A stretch of 40,802 nt of DNA from an uncultured Prevotellaceae bacterium (GTDB lineage: Bacteria > Bacteroidota > Bacteroidia > Bacteroidales > Muribaculaceae), in assembly GCA_900316835.1 (NCBI GenBank), contig ONEL01000021.1, positions 1-40,802 on the forward strand, in the 5' to 3' direction. Under the pieces are notes generated by a model. That model was given only the letters and a program-made list of their open reading frames with translations. It made no database searches and was not told the DNA's origin. This document shows positions 1 to 7,603 of this stretch, piece after piece (the stretch's first letter is position 1; each line of letters opens with the position of its first letter). A program made the translations under genes and the position numbers.

Positions 1-816
1 GGTCAGACCTGCCGACTCCACCTCATACTTCTTCTCGTTGCGCTGGTTATAGAACGTGGAGATGCGGTTCGTGACCGCTATCGAGCGTTCCGACTCCGCA
101 ACTTGTGTGGTGACAGCGAACAGCTCGCAGCACTCCCACACGTTGAAGGCGTTGCGGAAGAACATCCTCAGCTGTGGCTCACATGGTGAGACGTAATAGG
201 TGAACGCCCGCGCGCCCACGTGCACGCTGAATGCCAGCAGCCTCGCTGCCGGGTCGATGCTACCCATCTCACGTACCACCTCACAAGAGAGTGATATGTC
301 CACGAGCCTTGCAACGCTGTAGCCTCCTATGTTCTCGGTGGCCACCGTGAGCTGCGCCGGTTCATCCTCACGCTGCGTCACGATCTCATATCGCACACGC
401 TCACTCTGTCCTGCCTCCAGATAGACCGTTAGCAGGGCCTTCTGTGAAGTCATCTTTGATGAGGTGTTCGTGAGGAAGTTGTTACGCAGGAACACTGCTA
501 TGTCCCCATCAAAGCGGTGCTCAAGGTATATCACCTTGAACGAGCATAGTTGCCTGGCACCGCTTCCGTCATCGGCCGTGATGGCGAAGTCCATCAGCGA
601 GGAGCCTTGAGAGCGCATATAGTATTCCACCACCGAGCGCAGGTCATAGACCTTGATCTGCCGGTTATATGGAAAATGGCTTGCGGTGAACACAGTGTTG
701 CCAGCCGATGTGAGAGCAATCTCCACCTCGCCATCGGTGTCCGTTGCGATGGCGAGGTCAGAGATTGCTGAGGAGAACAAGAACTGCGGTATCTGAGTTG
801 AGAGTGTGATTGCCAT
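1..816 (-). CDS. Partial hypothetical protein, phage/mobile-element structural type
   Basis: An open minus-strand frame runs from an ATG at 814-816 to the window edge without a stop (272 codons, C-terminus missing). The translation begins MAITLSTQIPQFLFSSAISD and looks beta-rich, with no signal peptide, membrane segment or catalytic motif that I can recognise. Its high GC content and uniform codon use contrast with the AT-rich gene that diverges from it. The style resembles hypothetical tail or accessory proteins of Bacteroidetes prophages, but this is an impression from sequence character and not a family match. A TAnnTTTG-type box lies upstream on the minus strand at 832-839. The reading frame is well supported; the function is unknown. 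Confidence 0.6.
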   Translation of the reverse strand, partial: MAITLSTQIPQFLFSSAISDLAIATDTDGEVEIALTSAGNTVFTASHFPYNRQIKVYDLRSVVEYYMRSQGSSLMDFAITADDGSGARQLCSFKVIYLEHRFDGDIAVFLRNNFLTNTSSKMTSQKALLTVYLEAGQSERVRYEIVTQREDEPAQLTVATENIGGYSVARLVDISLSCEVVREMGSIDPAARLLAFSVHVGARAFTYYVSPCEPQLRMFFRNAFNVWECCELFAVTTQVAESERSIAVTNRISTFYNQRNEKKYEVESAGLT

Positions 817-831
817 ATAAAATATTTTTTG

Positions 832-884
832 CAAAATTACAATCTATCAATTATTCCATAAAAGACAAACTTTTTATACCTTTG
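832..884. promoter_or_regulatory. Divergent promoter region
   Basis: The region between two divergent genes holds one Bacteroidetes-type -7 box on each strand. TAATTTTG (minus, 832-839) faces the partial gene, and TACCTTTG (plus, 877-884) sits 12 bases before the ATG of the rightward gene. Neither has a perfect TTTG -33 partner at 19-21 bases. Confidence 0.45.
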
Positions 885-896
885 CAAAAAAAAGAT

Positions 897-1913
897 ATGG
901 AACAGATTTTGTGTCCCCCAATTGATATTGATATTGTAAAAAAACAATTAAAGAGAAAATCACCTAAGAATATCTTGGAATTAGAAATATGCCCAATGTG
1001 TAATAACAGAAGGCATAATGGAGAGGATAAATGCAATAATTGTGGTTTTTTTTATGTACCAGTAGGATTCTTATATGAGGAATCCCTTTATGGTGGTAAT
1101 GGTAAAGATTTTATTAATGAGCTGTTTGATGAGCAAAGAAAATCGATTAGAAACATAGCATTTTCAAGATCAGCAATAATAACATTGATTGCATGTGTAA
1201 TAATATCGACATTATTGTATCTTTTTTCTGTAAAGAATGTGGGTATATATATAATTGCTGCTGTTTTGCCAAGTTTTTTAATTGGTTATATATTCGGTAC
1301 ACTTTTGAATGAACCTTATAAAAGAGCCATGGAAGATTTAAATAAAAGAGAGCATGATTATTGGAGAATGCAACTTAAATGGAAGAAAATGAACAATCAG
1401 AAGGAACAAATGAAAAAACAAAAAGAGATTGAAAAATATGGAGAATTTAAAACAATGACAATTGAAAAATGGCGTAAACAGGCTACTCATAATAAATATT
1501 TTCCATATATGAATATAAGTGTACAGGAAAGCAAAATTACTTTTTATCACGAAAAAGGATTTATAAAATATAAGAATTTTTTTATAAAAGCGGCCGATGT
1601 CATTGATTGCTCATTAATAGATGATGGCAGGGGTAAAGTGATAACTAAAACAGAAGTAAAGAGGAAGACCTCCAGCGTAATTGGACGTGCAGTTGTAGGA
1701 CAAGTTGTTGCTGGTCCTGTTGGTGCATTAATTGGAGGTATGACAGCAAAGAAAAAGGTCGAAAACGAAGAAATAGAGGAGCATGATTATAATATTTATA
1801 TCACAACAACTAATATAAATATACCATTATTGAAACTTGAGTTTGGAGAAAATACAGAAAATGCAAGAAAAGTGTATTCAATGTTAAAGCTAACGATAAA
1901 CACTAATAAATAA
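897..1913 (+). CDS. Zinc-ribbon membrane protein with glycine-zipper segment
   Basis: From the ATG at 897 the protein is about 338 residues. An earlier in-frame start at 810 would place the initiator upstream of the -7 box TACCTTTG at 877-884, so 897 is preferred. Near the N-terminus is a four-cysteine zinc ribbon (CPMC, then CNNCG). Two hydrophobic membrane segments follow, then a Lys/Glu-rich coiled coil, a beta-rich domain, and a glycine-zipper stretch (VVAGPVGALIGG) near the C-terminus. Zinc-ribbon/two-TM layouts with a PH-like end occur among small accessory proteins of mobile elements; I cannot name a family. The gene is strongly AT-rich beside GC-rich neighbours, which suggests separate acquisition. 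A hairpin at 1961-1991 may end its transcript. Confidence 0.65.
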   Translation: MEQILCPPIDIDIVKKQLKRKSPKNILELEICPMCNNRRHNGEDKCNNCGFFYVPVGFLYEESLYGGNGKDFINELFDEQRKSIRNIAFSRSAIITLIACVIISTLLYLFSVKNVGIYIIAAVLPSFLIGYIFGTLLNEPYKRAMEDLNKREHDYWRMQLKWKKMNNQKEQMKKQKEIEKYGEFKTMTIEKWRKQATHNKYFPYMNISVQESKITFYHEKGFIKYKNFFIKAADVIDCSLIDDGRGKVITKTEVKRKTSSVIGRAVVGQVVAGPVGALIGGMTAKKKVENEEIEEHDYNIYITTTNINIPLLKLEFGENTENARKVYSMLKLTINTNK

Positions 1914-1960
1914 TTGTTTTGCTCTCAAATATAAAAAATAGCTTTTAAAACAAAAAATAC

Positions 1961-1993
1961 ACTCACAGATCCCATTCGGGGTTCCGTGAGTTT
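1961..1993 (+). terminator. Hairpin after zinc-ribbon gene
   Basis: ACTCAC (1961-1966) pairs with GTGAGT (1986-1991). The enclosed CCC and GGG can extend the pairing, and a short T-rich run follows. It lies 48 bases after the stop of the upstream gene, as a factor-independent terminator would. Confidence 0.45.
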
Positions 1994-2044
1994 CTATGCG
2001 CCATAGTTGGAAACAGCGAGCGAAGCGAGCCGCGCCCCCCCAAA

Positions 2045-2070
2045 ATCGCACCGATTTTACTCGGTGCGAT
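2045..2070 (-). terminator. Perfect 10-bp hairpin, likely terminator of minus-strand small-gene cluster
   Basis: ATCGCACCGA (2045-2054) and TCGGTGCGAT (2061-2070) form a perfect 10-bp stem with a 6-base loop. Read on the minus strand, it follows the last small gene by about 30 bases and is followed by TTTT and a G-run. It may act in both directions. Confidence 0.5.
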
Positions 2071-2099
2071 CTCTAATCTCTCTACTCTCAACTGCGACT

Positions 2100-2309
2100 T
2101 TAGTCGCCTTTCCTCTCCTTGTTGCGTGTCGTGAGTTCAAGAAGGCAGTAGCTGCCCATCATCGCCAGTTCTCGGTACGGGTCACACTGCGCCATCCACT
2201 CTATAGTGTCGGTTCCAGCTGGTCTATAGTCCTGCACTATCAGGGCGGCCTCCACTGCCAGGCTTTGCAGTCTCTACAGGTCTCGGTCGGTCATCTTGTG
2301 GTAAATCAT
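2100..2309 (-). pseudogene. Small gene interrupted by in-frame TAG
   Basis: An ATG at 2309 opens a frame reading MIYHKMTDRDL, then TAG at codon 12. The same frame then continues protein-like for 57 more codons (RLQSLAVEAALIVQDY onward) to a TAA at 2100-2102. A single C-to-T change would turn CAG into this TAG, giving a continuous 69-residue protein. The start lies 14 bases after the stop of the 90-residue gene upstream, so the two look cotranscribed. The frame is either a nonsense-mutated gene or one initiating at a later GTG; suppression of the amber codon is possible but unsupported. The function is unknown. Confidence 0.45.
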
Positions 2310-2323
2310 AGTTTCGGGGTTAA

Positions 2324-2596
2324 TTACTCTGTAAAACTCTCATGCCATCTTTGCACGGGTCTTGGGATGTCGGACCACTGCAAAATAACTGCATCCTTGA
2401 AGACTGCCTTCAGCTCCACTCCGTTAGCATACTCCCATCCTCGGTGCAGATGGTATTGCAGTACGAGAGTACTGCGGTAGCCGTTGTCCTCGATGACTGC
2501 AATCACTTCGTGACTTGTCTCGATGCCTAGATGGGTCAGACTGCACTCGGGAAGCATGGTGCCATCCTTCCACTCAAAATCATTGATTTGTACCAT
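2324..2596 (-). CDS. Small hypothetical protein (90 aa)
   Basis: This 90-residue frame starts MVQINDFEWKDGTML and has a normal soluble-protein composition with many Trp, His and Glu residues. It sits in a tight minus-strand series of small genes (three or four within 1.2 kb), an arrangement typical of phages and conjugative elements. Plus-strand frames over it look like shadows. I do not recognise the family and see no catalytic motif. Confidence 0.5.
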   Translation of the reverse strand: MVQINDFEWKDGTMLPECSLTHLGIETSHEVIAVIEDNGYRSTLVLQYHLHRGWEYANGVELKAVFKDAVILQWSDIPRPVQRWHESFTE

Positions 2597-2662
2597 AGTT
2601 GAAAAGGGCTTCTTTGTGAGTGTTGGAGATCTCTCGCTCCACCACTCGGTTAAACAATCTAT

Positions 2663-2878
2663 TTACTTGCTCTCGGTGTTTGCGGTGGTGTTCGCTTTCT
2701 TTGCGGTGCGCTTGGTGCCAGCCTTGCGTGCGCCTTTCTTCTTGGGTGCGCTCTCTTGGGCGGTGCTCTCCACCGGTGCGGTGGCGTGTTCGGTGCTCTC
2801 GGGCTTGCTTGCCTTCACGTCAGCCATCAGCTTGCCATAGACTCCCTTTGGGATGATGGCGCCATGACGTGAGCGCAA
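2663..2878 (-). CDS. Small Lys/Ala-rich protein, start uncertain
   Basis: The first possible start in the track is a TTG at 2878, giving 71 residues. The coding character, however, extends further upstream in the same frame, through a stretch reading ELLTGNKSEEFFFSANNP, back to a TGA near 2985. No ATG, GTG or TTG is available there. The N-terminal half looks folded (AIIPKGVYGKLMADV), while the C-terminal half is a histone-tail-like run rich in Lys, Ala, Thr and Glu (KKKGARKAGTKRTAKKA), suggesting nucleic-acid contact. The real start may be a rare codon, or the gene may have lost its start or be joined by frameshift to the preceding gene. Confidence 0.45.
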   Translation of the reverse strand: MRSRHGAIIPKGVYGKLMADVKASKPESTEHATAPVESTAQESAPKKKGARKAGTKRTAKKANTTANTESK

Positions 2879-2957
2879 AATGAATGCATAGCGTAATGCC
2901 TTTACAGGGTTGTTTGCGCTGAAGAAAAACTCCTCACTCTTGTTGCCGGTTAGTAGT

Positions 2958-3272
2958 TCAAGCCTTATAGATGTTGATATAACTCACTTGGATGCCCATC
3001 TCAAAAGCTATGCGCTCGGCTTGCTCGCTCGCCTCGCTCTCGGTGCGTGCCTCAACCTCAAAGGTGTAAACCTCGTTGTCCAAGTCCACCAAGTCGGCGG
3101 AAAAATCGTGCAAGACTTGAGCATCGTCAAGCTCGCTTGAACAGTGCCGAGGCGCTGCCGATTTTATGCAATAATTATTGTATGCGGTAGAGCGGTAATC
3201 TTTTTTCGATGCTGTGCTCGCAGCTGGCTCTGCTGATACAAAGAATGATATGTTTACTGATGTTCTCATCAT
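2958..3272 (-). CDS. Small hypothetical protein (104 aa)
   Basis: The C-terminal half (NEVYTFEVEARTESEASEQA, then an IAFEMGIQV stretch) is convincing coding sequence: a beta strand followed by an Ala/Glu helix, as in many small proteins of mobile elements. The N-terminal 45 residues are less protein-like, so the true start may lie internally. It is the first gene of the small minus-strand series. No family is recognised. Confidence 0.45.
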   Translation of the reverse strand: MMRTSVNISFFVSAEPAASTASKKDYRSTAYNNYCIKSAAPRHCSSELDDAQVLHDFSADLVDLDNEVYTFEVEARTESEASEQAERIAFEMGIQVSYINIYKA

Positions 3273-3320
3273 TGTCTACGTATGTCGCGTATAATCTTTT
3301 TTCGGTGCAGAATAAGTGAG

Positions 3321-3458
3321 GCGAGGGAAGCGACCGTTAGACAAGGCTTGACCGAAAATAATCCACCCTCTGGGGCTGGCAAAATTTCGGGCGCAGAACT
3401 AAATTTTGTGGATTATTTTCAGGTCAACCCGACCTGGGCCTTGTCGGGAGCGGCTCGC
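3321..3458. repeat. Long near-palindrome (about 140 bases) with nested stems
   Basis: Nested complementary segments are visible. GCGAG (3321-3325) pairs with CTCGC (3454-3458). ACAAGGC (3341-3347) pairs with GCCTTGT (3438-3444). TTGACC (3348-3353) pairs with GGTCAA (3422-3427). GAAAATAATCCAC (3354-3366) pairs perfectly with GTGGATTATTTTC (3408-3420), and AAAATTT (3381-3387) pairs with AAATTTT (3401-3407). The structure has an asymmetric internal loop (3367-3380) and a 13-base apical loop. Frames across it are poor protein. It could be a structured RNA, a replication or processing element, or a defective mobile-element end. No reverse transcriptase or transposase lies near. Confidence 0.6.
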
Positions 3459-3531
3459 ACTAACTTTGTGCCGGAAAACAGTTATACAGCAGCGACAGCA
3501 GTACGGCAATGATAACTTCAAGGAAATTGTT

Positions 3532-3627
3532 ATGGGAACATCACATAGAATTCTTAAGCAGAGACTGCGTAGAGCCCAGCAAAAACACCATTGGTGCAAG
3601 GTGAGAGGAACTACCAAACTTGTTTGA
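3532..3627 (+). CDS. Possible 31-aa basic peptide
   Basis: An ATG at 3532, preceded by an AAGGA-like ribosome site, opens a 31-codon frame rich in Arg, Lys, His and Gln (MGTSHRILKQRLRRAQQ). It lies between the long near-palindrome and two further hairpins. Nothing beyond composition and the ribosome site supports it, and it may be part of a non-coding structured region instead. Confidence 0.25.
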   Translation: MGTSHRILKQRLRRAQQKHHWCKVRGTTKLV

Positions 3628-3668
3628 AGGTTGCCGAACCGCAGCCCAATGACGGGCGTAGCCAACGC

Positions 3669-3717
3669 ATGGTGCAAGCACCATACCTATAACAAAATAA
3701 CCGCCCGAAGGCGGTTT
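3669..3717. terminator. Pair of short hairpins
   Basis: ATGGTGC (3669-3675) and GCACCAT (3678-3684) form a perfect inverted repeat with a 2-base spacer. ACCGCC (3700-3705) and GGCGGT (3710-3715) form a stem closed by CGAA. The second has the form of a compact terminator, although the T-run is short. Confidence 0.4.
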
Positions 3718-3879
3718 GTATAAATATGACTATAATGTCAATATATGAGTGAACGGATATCACAGGAATTGCTGAATGGCTATGGAGCGGAATTTGTATC
3801 ATCTAAACTGTAACAGATCCTACCGTTTTTGCTGTAACTGCCTCCACCATTTTTTACAACCAATTTTTTTTGCAAAAAA

Positions 3880-3913
3880 TCAGCGAGTTGCAAAAAAATC
3901 TGCAACTCGCTGA
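3880..3913. terminator. Bidirectional terminator hairpin
   Basis: TCAGCGAGTTGCA (3880-3892) pairs perfectly with TGCAACTCGCTGA (3901-3913), a 13-bp stem with an 8-base A-rich loop. A- and T-rich tracts flank both sides. It separates the small-gene region from the AT-rich defence island. Confidence 0.6.
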
Positions 3914-4067
3914 AATCTATTCCGTATTTTCAAGGAAGTTATGGCTCATCTGAAATATTGCTTGTGTAATCGTTGGTTACCACACCAAATATTAACATCA
4001 TACTAGTATAGTCTTGCGCTTCTCAAAATTTATACTTCTTTTCACCAATCACCTTAATATTGTCTCT

Positions 4068-4210
4068 TCATATACTTATTTTCGATCCTCGTGCTCCATG
4101 CAGTACTCCTGCAGGGACTTCTGGTTCTGCCCCTCCTTCTAAAAATTCAAGCACTAGTTTGGTTGGTGTGCCATAATACCACGTCTTACGATTTGTAGAT
4201 ACTATGAGTT
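4068..4210 (-). other. Possible gene remnant downstream of the cyclase-like gene
   Basis: In a frame different from the gene just upstream on the minus strand there are about 45 open codons ending in TGA at 4068-4070 (reading KTWYYGTPTKLVLEFLEGG and onward), with no start codon of its own. The composition is more protein-like and GC-richer than the surrounding intergenic DNA. It may be the 3' end of a deleted gene at an island junction, or chance. The remaining sequence from 3914 to 4067 shows nothing I can name. Confidence 0.25.
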
Positions 4211-5116
4211 TTTAACTAAATCAAAGAAGAAATCATCTGTCTTTTCATCATGAGGATAGAATCGTTTAAGTTTATACACTTTGGTTTTATATTTAATCCC
4301 CTGAGGAACAATTATTTCACTATCAAAACAAAATCCCATAACTACTTCTTGAGGATCGTTTTCTTTATATGGTATAAACATGAATAATCCTTCATCCGTC
4401 TTTTCTAGAATCGGTGAATACCCCTTATATTCAGAATATTCAATCACAGCATTTACTACAGATTCATCAATATAAAAATTATTACCGGGCAGCCCTGCCT
4501 TATTTCCTCCTTCATCTAATAAGAATGCTTTAGAAAACGCTGTATTCATCTGTAACTCTTTTGGGTTATAAATAACGACAGGGTTACCTAATTTTTGAGC
4601 CAAATCACTAAGCTCCGCCCCTTGAGGTTTTGAATAATTCATTACGTAATCATCTAATCTGATTTCATCTGCTAAGTACTCAATATTTTCACCAAATGCT
4701 AAAATAGAACGACAGCCAGGATAATTGTGTTCATGCTCCGTTTTACTAATTGACAGATGCAATTCTACACATGAACGAAAAAACAAACTTATTGATAGAA
4801 CATTGTTTTTATCCTCAAACTTAGAACGTGGATGAAAAACCTTAGCTATCCCATCATTTAGAATTAGATTTCTTTCAAGAAAAGAACTATAGTATAAAAC
4901 TGCACTATGAGCAGCTTCTAACCGATTGTAAATTTCTCGTTGGGCTTTATCATCAATCTTCCAGTTGTTTTGCACGAAGATATTACCAAAACCAAGCAAA
5001 TCAGACCACATACAGAAACACTTTCTAGTCTTCAGTTTAGGAGGTGTCCCGATTTTCTTTGTTAGATTTGAACCAAAATCCTTTGGAATATTACTAAATA
5101 GTTTCCCAAAATCCAT
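4202..5116 (-). CDS. Divergent class III nucleotidyl-cyclase-like protein
   Basis: This 304-residue protein has no signal peptide or membrane segment. The segment CFCMWSDLLGFGNIF matches the first strand-turn of class III cyclases (consensus FxDxxGF, with metal-binding Asp39). NLILNDGIAKVF, 49 residues later, matches the second (GDGxMAVF, with Asp88). PGCRSILAFGENI then resembles the RxGIxxG strand, and MNTAFSKAF followed by FYIDESVV resembles VNxAxRL and the following strand. The transition-state Arg is not obvious. This is pattern reading by eye: the fold assignment is plausible, but activity is not established. It is the last gene of the defence-like series, 123 bases after the GHKL/nuclease gene, a context that fits a signalling role. 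It could also be an inactive nucleotide sensor. Confidence 0.45.
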   Translation of the reverse strand: MDFGKLFSNIPKDFGSNLTKKIGTPPKLKTRKCFCMWSDLLGFGNIFVQNNWKIDDKAQREIYNRLEAAHSAVLYYSSFLERNLILNDGIAKVFHPRSKFEDKNNVLSISLFFRSCVELHLSISKTEHEHNYPGCRSILAFGENIEYLADEIRLDDYVMNYSKPQGAELSDLAQKLGNPVVIYNPKELQMNTAFSKAFLLDEGGNKAGLPGNNFYIDESVVNAVIEYSEYKGYSPILEKTDEGLFMFIPYKENDPQEVVMGFCFDSEIIVPQGIKYKTKVYKLKRFYPHDEKTDDFFFDLVKNS

Positions 5117-5238
5117 ATTATAGAGTAGATTATCTATTATCTGACTTAATTATCAATCTTCAATTTGCGTCCAACTAGAATTATAGATACTCTAAGTCTT
5201 TGAATTGTTTTTCCGCCATTGTGCAATTATTTTAATCA

Positions 5239-7233
5239 TCATCTTATCTTCTCTACCACAGCAATATTGTTTAATGTCTGCTCCATAATTAAATCTAAGT
5301 TGTCAGAACTAACAAGCCTGTCCCTTTCATTTTGTAATTTCTCTTTCAAATAATTGAATCGAGCATCAGCCTCATTCAGAACCTGTGCCCATGTCTTCAT
5401 GTATAGCCGATAATTATCCTTCTCTAGGCATATTCCTGTTAAGGAATTCTTTATTTGTTCCCCTGCAACATCATCAAAATCTAGACCTATAAGTAAAAAA
5501 GTCCAAAATGTAGTAGGATCATTAAAGCCGTCTTGTTTTTTGATAACATTCATGTATTTGTTTATTTGGGTATAATGCTCCATTTGCAATTTTGGAACAT
5601 TTGTGGGACTCTTTATTTCAACCACAAGGTTTGAGGGTCTTCCTTCTCTATACTCTTGGCCAGTAATGAAAAGATCCATCTCCTTATACTTATCAGGGTG
5701 GTTAACATATTCATCTTGACTTACCCCGTGAAGTATATATTTATAACGATTTAAAGCCTCTTGAAACTTCACATTCTCTGCTCCTACAAAACGATACTCC
5801 TCACCAAATATCCAATAATGGCTCTCTATTAGTTTTTGTAAATGTTTAACTTCTCCAGCCTTTAATGTGTGGTCAAAATTAACAGCGCGAAGTGCCTGTA
5901 TAGTCTGTAACCTATCTTCAATCAGTTGTAGCGTAGTTATCACATTTTTAAGTTTTGTCGTTTCAAGTATCTTTGCAAATTGATCTTTGTATTCATCCTC
6001 CAAGTCAACTAATGCTCCTAAAATAGTAAAAAGGCTTTCGTTTCTTCCTGTATCCATTACCTGATCAAGTAGACGGATAAAAATTTTTTTCTGAGAAGCA
6101 TTCAGCTTTGCGAAAACGGCAGGCTCAACTTCATATAGCTCCTTTATGAAGTTTTGCAGATACTTTTTTCGTTCCTTTTCCCAAGGCGTCGTTCCTATAA
6201 AAGAGAACAACTTTTCTGATTCATAATCACTTATTAAGACCTCTGCTTTTGCCTTTAAGAACGGACGGCGTTTCCGCCCTAAATATTCATTCAAATTTTC
6301 TTTTAATGCTTTGAATATACGTTTTTCTGGTAATGAAGAAAAAAGATTGCGCTCTTCATCATCTTCAATGTCTGCCAAACTATTAAAAAAAGTACTCTTT
6401 ATTAGCACACTATGCCAGAAACAATCTCCTTTATTATTATATAGTGTGGTTTTCTGATATTTCAAATCACCATTAGCACTCATAAAATATAAACGGGAAT
6501 ACTCTTCATGTGGCTTTACATTCCATTGGAAATAGTATACATGAAATAACTCTACATCTGTCTCTTCCAATTGAATAGGCAAATCGAAAATTTCGCTATC
6601 CGCTATGACAGAAGAGCAATCAAGCAGTTCATCATTTATATATAATTTGCATTCTGGATGCACTTTAAAATACCACGCAAATTCTGCTTTTAAGTAAGGG
6701 ACTAGTTTTTCATCTACCCAATTAGATGAAAGATCATCTGTAATGATATCTTCAAAGATTACTTCTGTCCCAGTTGCAGCTACCGCAACCCTTTCTGGAG
6801 TTGCAGCATTATAATCGGTTAATGTTTGTGCATTTATGTCAATTGTGTATTTATAAAATTCATTTCCTTTCTTGTAAATGGTATGCCAAGTTGCTAGGTT
6901 TGCAAACTTGAAGAATGTGAAACGTCCATAACCATTCTTACCTCTCGAAAATTGACTATCAACGTTTCCTTTTATGGATTTATGTGATTCGTAGAACTTC
7001 TTGAAGACAACAGGTAATTGTTCATGGACAATTCCATCACCATCATCTCTAACAATTACCTGAATAATGCTATCAAATGTCTTTTCGCATATGGTGTTTA
7101 CCTTAACCTCTTTGGCATGGGCATCGTAACCATTCCAAATATACTCTGCAATGGCTCTTTGTGGTGTATATTTATTCAACACCTTTCTAATCCCCCTTGG
7201 GGTTATCTCAACTGATTCTGTTGCTACATTCAT
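5239..7233 (-). CDS. GHKL ATPase with C-terminal Shedu-like PD-(D/E)XK nuclease domain
   Basis: From the ATG at 7233 the protein has 664 residues; 13 more codons upstream (to 7272) are less likely coding. The N-terminal GHKL ATPase shows the N-box (AEYIWNGYDA, Asn34), the G1 box (DDGDG, 63-67) and a lid motif (GKNGYGRFTFF, from 98). A helical middle region leads to a C-terminal domain with KEMDLF (Asp520) and VVEIKSP (Glu539, Lys541). This is the D...ExK signature of PD-(D/E)XK nucleases, in the context (ESHYWIFG before it) seen in DUF4263/Shedu anti-phage proteins. Family knowledge says such ATPase-nuclease fusions act in phage defence by cutting DNA. Here it lies between the FRG and cyclase-like genes on the same strand. 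Confidence 0.75.
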   Translation of the reverse strand: MNVATESVEITPRGIRKVLNKYTPQRAIAEYIWNGYDAHAKEVKVNTICEKTFDSIIQVIVRDDGDGIVHEQLPVVFKKFYESHKSIKGNVDSQFSRGKNGYGRFTFFKFANLATWHTIYKKGNEFYKYTIDINAQTLTDYNAATPERVAVAATGTEVIFEDIITDDLSSNWVDEKLVPYLKAEFAWYFKVHPECKLYINDELLDCSSVIADSEIFDLPIQLEETDVELFHVYYFQWNVKPHEEYSRLYFMSANGDLKYQKTTLYNNKGDCFWHSVLIKSTFFNSLADIEDDEERNLFSSLPEKRIFKALKENLNEYLGRKRRPFLKAKAEVLISDYESEKLFSFIGTTPWEKERKKYLQNFIKELYEVEPAVFAKLNASQKKIFIRLLDQVMDTGRNESLFTILGALVDLEDEYKDQFAKILETTKLKNVITTLQLIEDRLQTIQALRAVNFDHTLKAGEVKHLQKLIESHYWIFGEEYRFVGAENVKFQEALNRYKYILHGVSQDEYVNHPDKYKEMDLFITGQEYREGRPSNLVVEIKSPTNVPKLQMEHYTQINKYMNVIKKQDGFNDPTTFWTFLLIGLDFDDVAGEQIKNSLTGICLEKDNYRLYMKTWAQVLNEADARFNYLKEKLQNERDRLVSSDNLDLIMEQTLNNIAVVEKIR

Positions 7234-7399
7234 AATTGTAAAGCTTATAAGTTCTACTTTAAAAGCGACCACTTCTACATCTGCATCATATTGATACTCT
7301 CTATGATGTTTGTGTCAAAAAAAATCCGTTAATTTTATATATATTTTACAGATAGCGACTTTATCTCTTTTTGGACGCAAATTTACAAAAAAATCCCGA

Positions 7400-7603
7400 T
7401 TAATAAGCTATTCGAGAAAAAATATCCATACCGCACTGTCTAATCATGTGAAGAATTCGTATATCAACTATTTCGTAAATTGTTTCATCATCTTCTGTAG
7501 GAGACAAAGCTTCTCTAATCAAATTGAGTTTTATCATATAGGCAACATTCTTGCATCTACTGGTCATATTTTTGGCTTGATAATAATCAAAATGTATAAT
7601 CAT
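7400..7603 (-). CDS. Small hypothetical protein (67 aa)
   Basis: The ATG at 7603 is preceded by a GAGGTGGAG stretch that could serve as ribosome site. The product is 67 residues, with a protein-like acidic/hydrophobic pattern (TEDDETIYEIVDIRILHMIR). No family is recognised. It begins inside the end of another short open frame (stop at 7587-7589), so it could be a coupled gene or one piece of a decayed gene. Confidence 0.35.
   Translation of the reverse strand: MIIHFDYYQAKNMTSRCKNVAYMIKLNLIREALSPTEDDETIYEIVDIRILHMIRQCGMDIFSRIAY

Noticed and set aside
550..771. 73-codon plus-strand frame
   Set aside because: It is antisense to the continuous 272-codon partial gene on the minus strand.
2007..2480. 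157-codon plus-strand frame
   Set aside because: It overlaps the small minus-strand genes and the terminator hairpin, and its translation is Ser/His/Cys-rich noise.
3321..3458. Retron msr-msd RNA
   Set aside because: No reverse transcriptase frame with a YxDD motif lies in the window, so the retron label cannot be supported.
3282..3512. 76-codon plus-strand frame over the near-palindrome
   Set aside because: Its translation follows the inverted repeat and has no protein-like pattern; structure explains the DNA better.
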